A stretch of DNA of 45,991 bases from Magnetovibrio sp. (lineage in GTDB: Bacteria > Pseudomonadota > Alphaproteobacteria > Rhodospirillales > Magnetovibrionaceae). The stretch spans positions 1-45,991 of the forward strand of contig JAPHSY010000043.1 of the NCBI GenBank assembly GCA_026196495.1, read 5' to 3'. The position numbers were made by a program, and so were the translations under genes. The number at the start of each line of letters is the position of its first letter. The first letter of the stretch is position 1. The notes beneath the pieces were generated by a model. The model saw only the letters and a program-made list of their open reading frames with translations. It made no database searches and was not told where the DNA came from. Positions 43,168 to 45,991 of the stretch are shown piece by piece.

Positions 43168-43431
43168 TTATCGTTGTTGCAATTGCCCGGCTTGTGCTTT
43201 CACACGCACCACTTGGGGCTGATGCGCATATTTCGCATCGCGATTGGCGAAATGCAGCGCGGCTTTTTGTGCCATCAACTGGGCACGCGCTTTTTCTGGA
43301 GAAGGCGTGATCCAATTGTCAGCGGCCAAGGCGTCCTGTGGGCTGAGTAAGCTCAGCATCAAGGCAACCGTTGCTGCGACGATAACAATCCCGTTCTGGG
43401 CAATCGTAAATATCTTTCTGATATCAGTCAT
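43168..43431 (-). CDS. Small secreted protein (87 aa)
   Basis: An AGGAG site 7 nt before the ATG supports this gene. The N terminus has a hydrophobic signal peptide (GIVIVAATVALMLSLLSP) with a cleavage site after DALA. The remaining ~50 residues are basic and Gln/Ala-rich (PSPEKARAQLMAQKAAL, VRVKAQAGQLQQR) with no Cys. I do not recognise the family. It stands alone, with 248 nt to the coiled-coil gene and 140 nt to the YkgJ-like gene. Confidence 0.65.
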   Translation of the reverse strand: MTDIRKIFTIAQNGIVIVAATVALMLSLLSPQDALAADNWITPSPEKARAQLMAQKAALHFANRDAKYAHQPQVVRVKAQAGQLQQR

Positions 43432-43570
43432 TTGAACTCTCCTGTTTGGATGTGTTCGTTGTTGCAGTAAGTCTTTTTTACTGCGTTGATGACGACACGG
43501 CTGTGCGCTCCGTCACACCTGGAAAGATTTTATTAACCATAATGAGGCGCAGAAAACGTATGTTTTGGGG

Positions 43571-44266
43571 CTAGCTGGGTAGGGAAATTTGTTTTTTCAA
43601 CCACTTGCGGCCTAAATCAGAATTGGTTAGGCCATCGGCCAAAGCGGCAACAATTTCGATATTTTCTACACCATACCCAGAATCTACCAGTCCGGCATAA
43701 ATCCCATAGCCGATGGCGTTCGCGGCCAGGTGTTGCGGCTCATGCATCGGCACTCCATTTTCCATGCGGCTGGAATACGCCTGTTTACACGCCTTAACGT
43801 TGACGGAGACCACAGCGCGACAGCTCAAGGGCCGTACAGAATGGATCGAACAGCTGCCATCTTTGAGCAGTGGGCAGGGTAGGCGCATTTGGGCACGTTC
43901 TTCATCAGATTTCCCCCGGGTGAAGGCATCCGTGTTTTTCACCTTGTGTCTGAGAGCCAGAATAGCCTCTTCATCCCAATTCTCACGGATATGGTTCAAC
44001 ACCAGCAATATCTCGGGTGGAGAGGCCGTCAGGCGGATGTGACAGCAATAGGGGCAGTTTGCTTGGCAAGCGATGGCGGCAGGGGGCGGTAAAACCTCTG
44101 ACACGGCCGCTATGGTCTGCTCAGCGCGATCCAAGGCCCGCTCCGCCATCCGTAACACCCGTTTCAGCGATTGGGGCTTTTTCAGCGCACGTGCAGTCTC
44201 CCCCTGTTGAGCCAGTGTGGCGCGGGTGAGGATGTCTTGAAGTGCTGGATTATCGGTGACGGTCAT
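43571..44266 (-). CDS. YkgJ-family cysteine-cluster protein
   Basis: 231 aa. The metal-binding cluster is Cys67-x3-Cys71-x2-Cys74-Cys75 (ACQANCPYCCHIRL), with later cysteines in RLPCPLLKDGSCSIHSVRPLSC and VKACKQAY. This is the zinc/iron-chelating UPF0153/YkgJ pattern. There is no signal peptide, so it is cytoplasmic. The N-terminal ~60 residues are helical and the C terminus is hydrophobic-Ala rich. The family's biochemical role is unsettled. The ribosome site is weak, and no operon partner is clear. Confidence 0.88.
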   Translation of the reverse strand: MTVTDNPALQDILTRATLAQQGETARALKKPQSLKRVLRMAERALDRAEQTIAAVSEVLPPPAAIACQANCPYCCHIRLTASPPEILLVLNHIRENWDEEAILALRHKVKNTDAFTRGKSDEERAQMRLPCPLLKDGSCSIHSVRPLSCRAVVSVNVKACKQAYSSRMENGVPMHEPQHLAANAIGYGIYAGLVDSGYGVENIEIVAALADGLTNSDLGRKWLKKQISLPS

Positions 44267-44353
44267 GGCTCAGCATCGCTTGGAGGAGCAGGGCTGGCAA
44301 GTGTTAATTAATGCAACTGGAAGAGAGTTTTTTGAGGTTTTATATAGTATTTA

Positions 44354-44388
44354 ACAAGGGCCAAACAACCAAAAGGTTGGGACCTTGT
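44354..44388. repeat. Nested hairpin, left half of structured region
   Basis: The outer stem is ACAAGG / CCTTGT and the inner stem CAACC / GGTTG around an AAAA loop, with small internal loops between. There is no T run, so it is not a simple terminator. Confidence 0.5.
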
Positions 44389-44426
44389 AACATGATTTGA
44401 CAGGCATGTCAATAGTTGATATAAAA

Positions 44427-44455
44427 GAGGCGGAATTGCAAAGCAATTCCGCCTC
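44427..44455. repeat. Perfect 13-bp inverted repeat
   Basis: GAGGCGGAATTGC and its exact complement are separated by AAA. On the minus strand it is followed by TTTTATATC, so it could terminate a short leftward transcript that begins near 44500-44560. No such gene is annotated. Confidence 0.65.
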
Positions 44456-44594
44456 AAATGGGTGATGGGCCAGAATGATCCAGAGCCCTCTTTTGGAGGC
44501 TGGAATTATGGCTCATTACCTATGCAAGGATCACCATATCTCTAGCCTCTTATCATTTCAATTCCAGATTATCTGGATGAAAGTAGAGTCAGAT

Positions 44595-44747
44595 ATGGCT
44601 ACCGCCAAAAAGCAAAGTTCCACCAAAGTTTCATCGCTTGCATCAAAAGTGTTGAGTGGATCAAAGAAACCAACAGCTAAAGAAGTGAAAACATTAGCTG
44701 CCTCTGTATTGTCGCAGGATGAGGTTAAAGGGCCTCGTAAAAAGTAA
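44595..44747 (+). CDS. Small basic Lys/Ser-rich protein (50 aa)
   Basis: The ATG at 44595 gives MATAKKQSSTKVSSLASKVL and ends SQDEVKGPRKK. A longer frame from 44475 or 44577 is possible but lacks the pattern. The chain is basic with a repeated ASxVLS core (LASKVLSG, LAASVLSQ), consistent with two short amphipathic helices. There is no signal peptide. The form resembles small conserved proteins of unknown function seen in many bacteria. It ends at a strong terminator. Confidence 0.65.
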   Translation: MATAKKQSSTKVSSLASKVLSGSKKPTAKEVKTLAASVLSQDEVKGPRKK

Positions 44748-44788
44748 TTATATTTTATCTGAGATAGATATTTTTCAGATTGAAATGG

Positions 44789-44815
44789 AAAGCCTCCCTC
44801 GGGAGGCTTTTTTTT
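44789..44815 (+). terminator. Intrinsic terminator of the 50-aa gene
   Basis: AAAGCCTCCC pairs with GGGAGGCTTT and runs straight into a T tract of about eight residues (from 44808). The nearest upstream gene on this strand is the 50-aa protein. Confidence 0.9.
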
Positions 44816-44830
44816 GAAGGAAGCAAACAA

Positions 44831-44860
44831 AAAAGGACGCCGCGATTGCGACGTCCTTTT
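44831..44860 (-). terminator. Intrinsic terminator of nrdJ
   Basis: AAAAGGACG and CGTCCTTTT form a 9-bp stem with an inner CGC/GCG pair and a GATT loop. Read on the minus strand it ends in a T run, about 90 nt after the nrdJ stop. Confidence 0.75.
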
Positions 44861-44952
44861 GTTTTGGTCCTGGGTGGCCGGGCTTGTCTGTGGTGGTGTC
44901 CCTCCCCCAAAGATGCCCGGGGACAGTTTTCAATCTAAAGAGCTATATGCCC

Positions 44953-45991
44953 TTAAGAGCAACCTGTCGTGCCACCGCAGGTGTCGCACTTCAGGCAGGT
45001 GCCATTACGCACCAACGTGAAGTTTCCACATTCGGGGCAGCTATCCCCTTCGTAACCGCGCATACGGGCTTCGCGTACGCGCTCCATGTGAATGTCCACG
45101 GTTTCAACCAATGTGCTTTCCACGTTCATGGTGCCGCCTGCGGTGCTTTCTTGCATGCCGCCGGAAACTGATTGTGGAACGCTGGCTGTCGCACCGCCGC
45201 CTGCTGCTGCAACCGCTTGGGTCGCTTCTGCTGCTGCGGGAACGGGCTTGGATTTCGTATCCGAAGCGCCGCCTTTGATGACGGTGAGTTTTTGTGAACG
45301 CACGAAACCTTGTGAGGTCAGTTTTTCAACCGCGGTGATGGCTTCTTCCATGGTGTCCATGTTGCTTTCGTCATGACCTTTACCCATCGCATCGGGCATC
45401 AGATCTGCAGGTTTGGCGTGGGCCAAATCACTGCGGGACAAGTAAGACACAGCCAATTCGCGGAAGATGTAATCCAGGATGGATGTGGCCATCTTGATGG
45501 TGTCGTTGCCTTCGACCAAGCCGGATGGCTCAAAACGGGTAAAGGTGAACGCTTCAACGAATTCTTCCAGTGGAACGCCGTATTGCAAGCCAATGGAAAT
45601 GGCGATGGCGAAGTTGTTCATCAAGGAACGGAATGCCGCGCCTTCTTTGTGCATATCGATGAAGACCTCACCGATGCGACCATCATCATATTCACCAGTG
45701 CGCAGGTAGACCTTGTGTCCGCCAACGATGGCTTTTTGGGTGTAACCTTTGCGACGATCAGGCAGCTTTTCACGATCGATCAAACGTTCAATAACACGTT
45801 CGGTGATGATTTCGGCGCGTGCTGCGGTTGCAGCGTTGTCGTTGTAAGCTTCTGACAAGCTTTCTTCGTCATCGTCCAGGTTGTCATCGATCAAGGAAGC
45901 TTGCAACGGCTGGCTAAGTTTGGAGCCATCACGGTACAACGCGTTGGCTTTCAGGCCCAGTTGCCAAGACAACATGTACGCGTCTTTGCAA
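44953..45991 (-). CDS. nrdJ: B12-dependent ribonucleotide reductase, C-terminal part (5' end outside window)
   Basis: The frame is open at the right edge; about 345 residues are visible ([19 protein letters not shown] at the edge). It matches the class II RNR family: [11 protein letters not shown], then [37 protein letters not shown] and [20 protein letters not shown]. The C terminus has a Cys-rich finger ([14 protein letters not shown], ending TTGCS) thought to shuttle electrons to the active site. A Pro/Ala-rich linker (about 250-295) separates core and tail. It reduces ribonucleotides using adenosylcobalamin and no oxygen. The core catalytic domain lies outside the window. It ends at a clear terminator. 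Confidence 0.95.
   Translation of the reverse strand, partial: CKDAYMLSWQLGLKANALYRDGSKLSQPLQASLIDDNLDDDEESLSEAYNDNAATAARAEIITERVIERLIDREKLPDRRKGYTQKAIVGGHKVYLRTGEYDDGRIGEVFIDMHKEGAAFRSLMNNFAIAISIGLQYGVPLEEFVEAFTFTRFEPSGLVEGNDTIKMATSILDYIFRELAVSYLSRSDLAHAKPADLMPDAMGKGHDESNMDTMEEAITAVEKLTSQGFVRSQKLTVIKGGASDTKSKPVPAAAEATQAVAAAGGGATASVPQSVSGGMQESTAGGTMNVESTLVETVDIHMERVREARMRGYEGDSCPECGNFTLVRNGTCLKCDTCGGTTGCS

Larger units (their letters stand above)
44267..44594. other. 328-bp structured intergenic region
   Basis: This gap between divergent genes contains two strong hairpins (44354-44388 and 44427-44455) within about 100 nt. No protein frame has a convincing start here. A small RNA or an RNA leader for the 50-aa gene is possible. 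Confidence 0.5.

Noticed and set aside
1-45991. tRNA, rRNA, IS element or prophage
   Set aside because: I saw no cloverleaf, transposase, integrase or phage structural gene; the composition is even across the window.

Overview
The window looks like chromosomal core DNA of a marine or freshwater alphaproteobacterium, most likely Rhodospirillales-like. This is an inference from gene content: hopanoid-type hpnC-hpnD-hpnE, a B12-dependent ribonucleotide reductase, an alphaproteobacterial-style RpoH, CHASE2 and GAF adenylate cyclases, a DksA-type zinc-finger protein and a MotA/MotB stator, with only moderate GC. I saw no rRNA, tRNA, IS element, prophage or CRISPR array. About 40 protein genes are supported, many in short operons.

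Layout. 1-4244: the 3' end of a giant repeat/RTX adhesin, closed by a terminator. 4421-8056: a small conserved-looking protein, a membrane receptor (periplasmic sensor, PAS and a degenerate HD-GYP domain), a divergent LapG-like periplasmic cysteine protease, and a very Arg-rich small protein. 8244-15496: release factor 3, a Crp/Fnr regulator with two matching palindromes at its promoter, a BON/FG-GAP secreted pair, PhoH, an MFS transporter, a DksA-like protein and a CBS protein. 15571-19375: a large FtsX-type permease without an ATPase partner, YaaA and an ArsC/Spx-like protein. 19544-24097: an MlaC-like lipid-transfer protein plus hpnC, hpnD and hpnE (farnesyl diphosphate to squalene), convergent with ispH. 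24454-27405: a one-helix mini-protein, rpoH, a SAM-hydrolase-family protein, a tiny coupled ORF and an MBL-fold hydrolase. 27483-33275 (minus strand): motB, motA, a type I secretion membrane-fusion protein and its ABC exporter, which carries a ~280-residue low-complexity tail. 33582-42920: signalling genes, including a CHASE2 adenylate cyclase, a Cache-like histidine kinase, MsrA, a response regulator, a secreted agmatine-deiminase-fold protein, and a GAF-GAF-PAS adenylate cyclase with a four-repeat coiled-coil partner. 43168-45991: small secreted and metal-cluster proteins, a structured intergenic region, a basic mini-protein and the 3' part of nrdJ.

How it may fit together. The adhesin, LapG-like protease and type I exporter are the parts of a Lap-type surface-adhesion system. 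Instead of LapD (degenerate GGDEF/EAL), the gene divergent from the protease encodes a transmembrane protein whose HD-GYP domain has lost nearly all metal ligands. My main hypothesis is that this is a LapD analogue built on a dead HD-GYP domain. A second theme is cAMP: two class III cyclases (one with an intact NKFDE-type GAF) and a Crp-family regulator with a complete phosphate-binding cassette lie in the same 34 kb. The third theme is hopanoid/squalene synthesis linked to an MlaC-type carrier.
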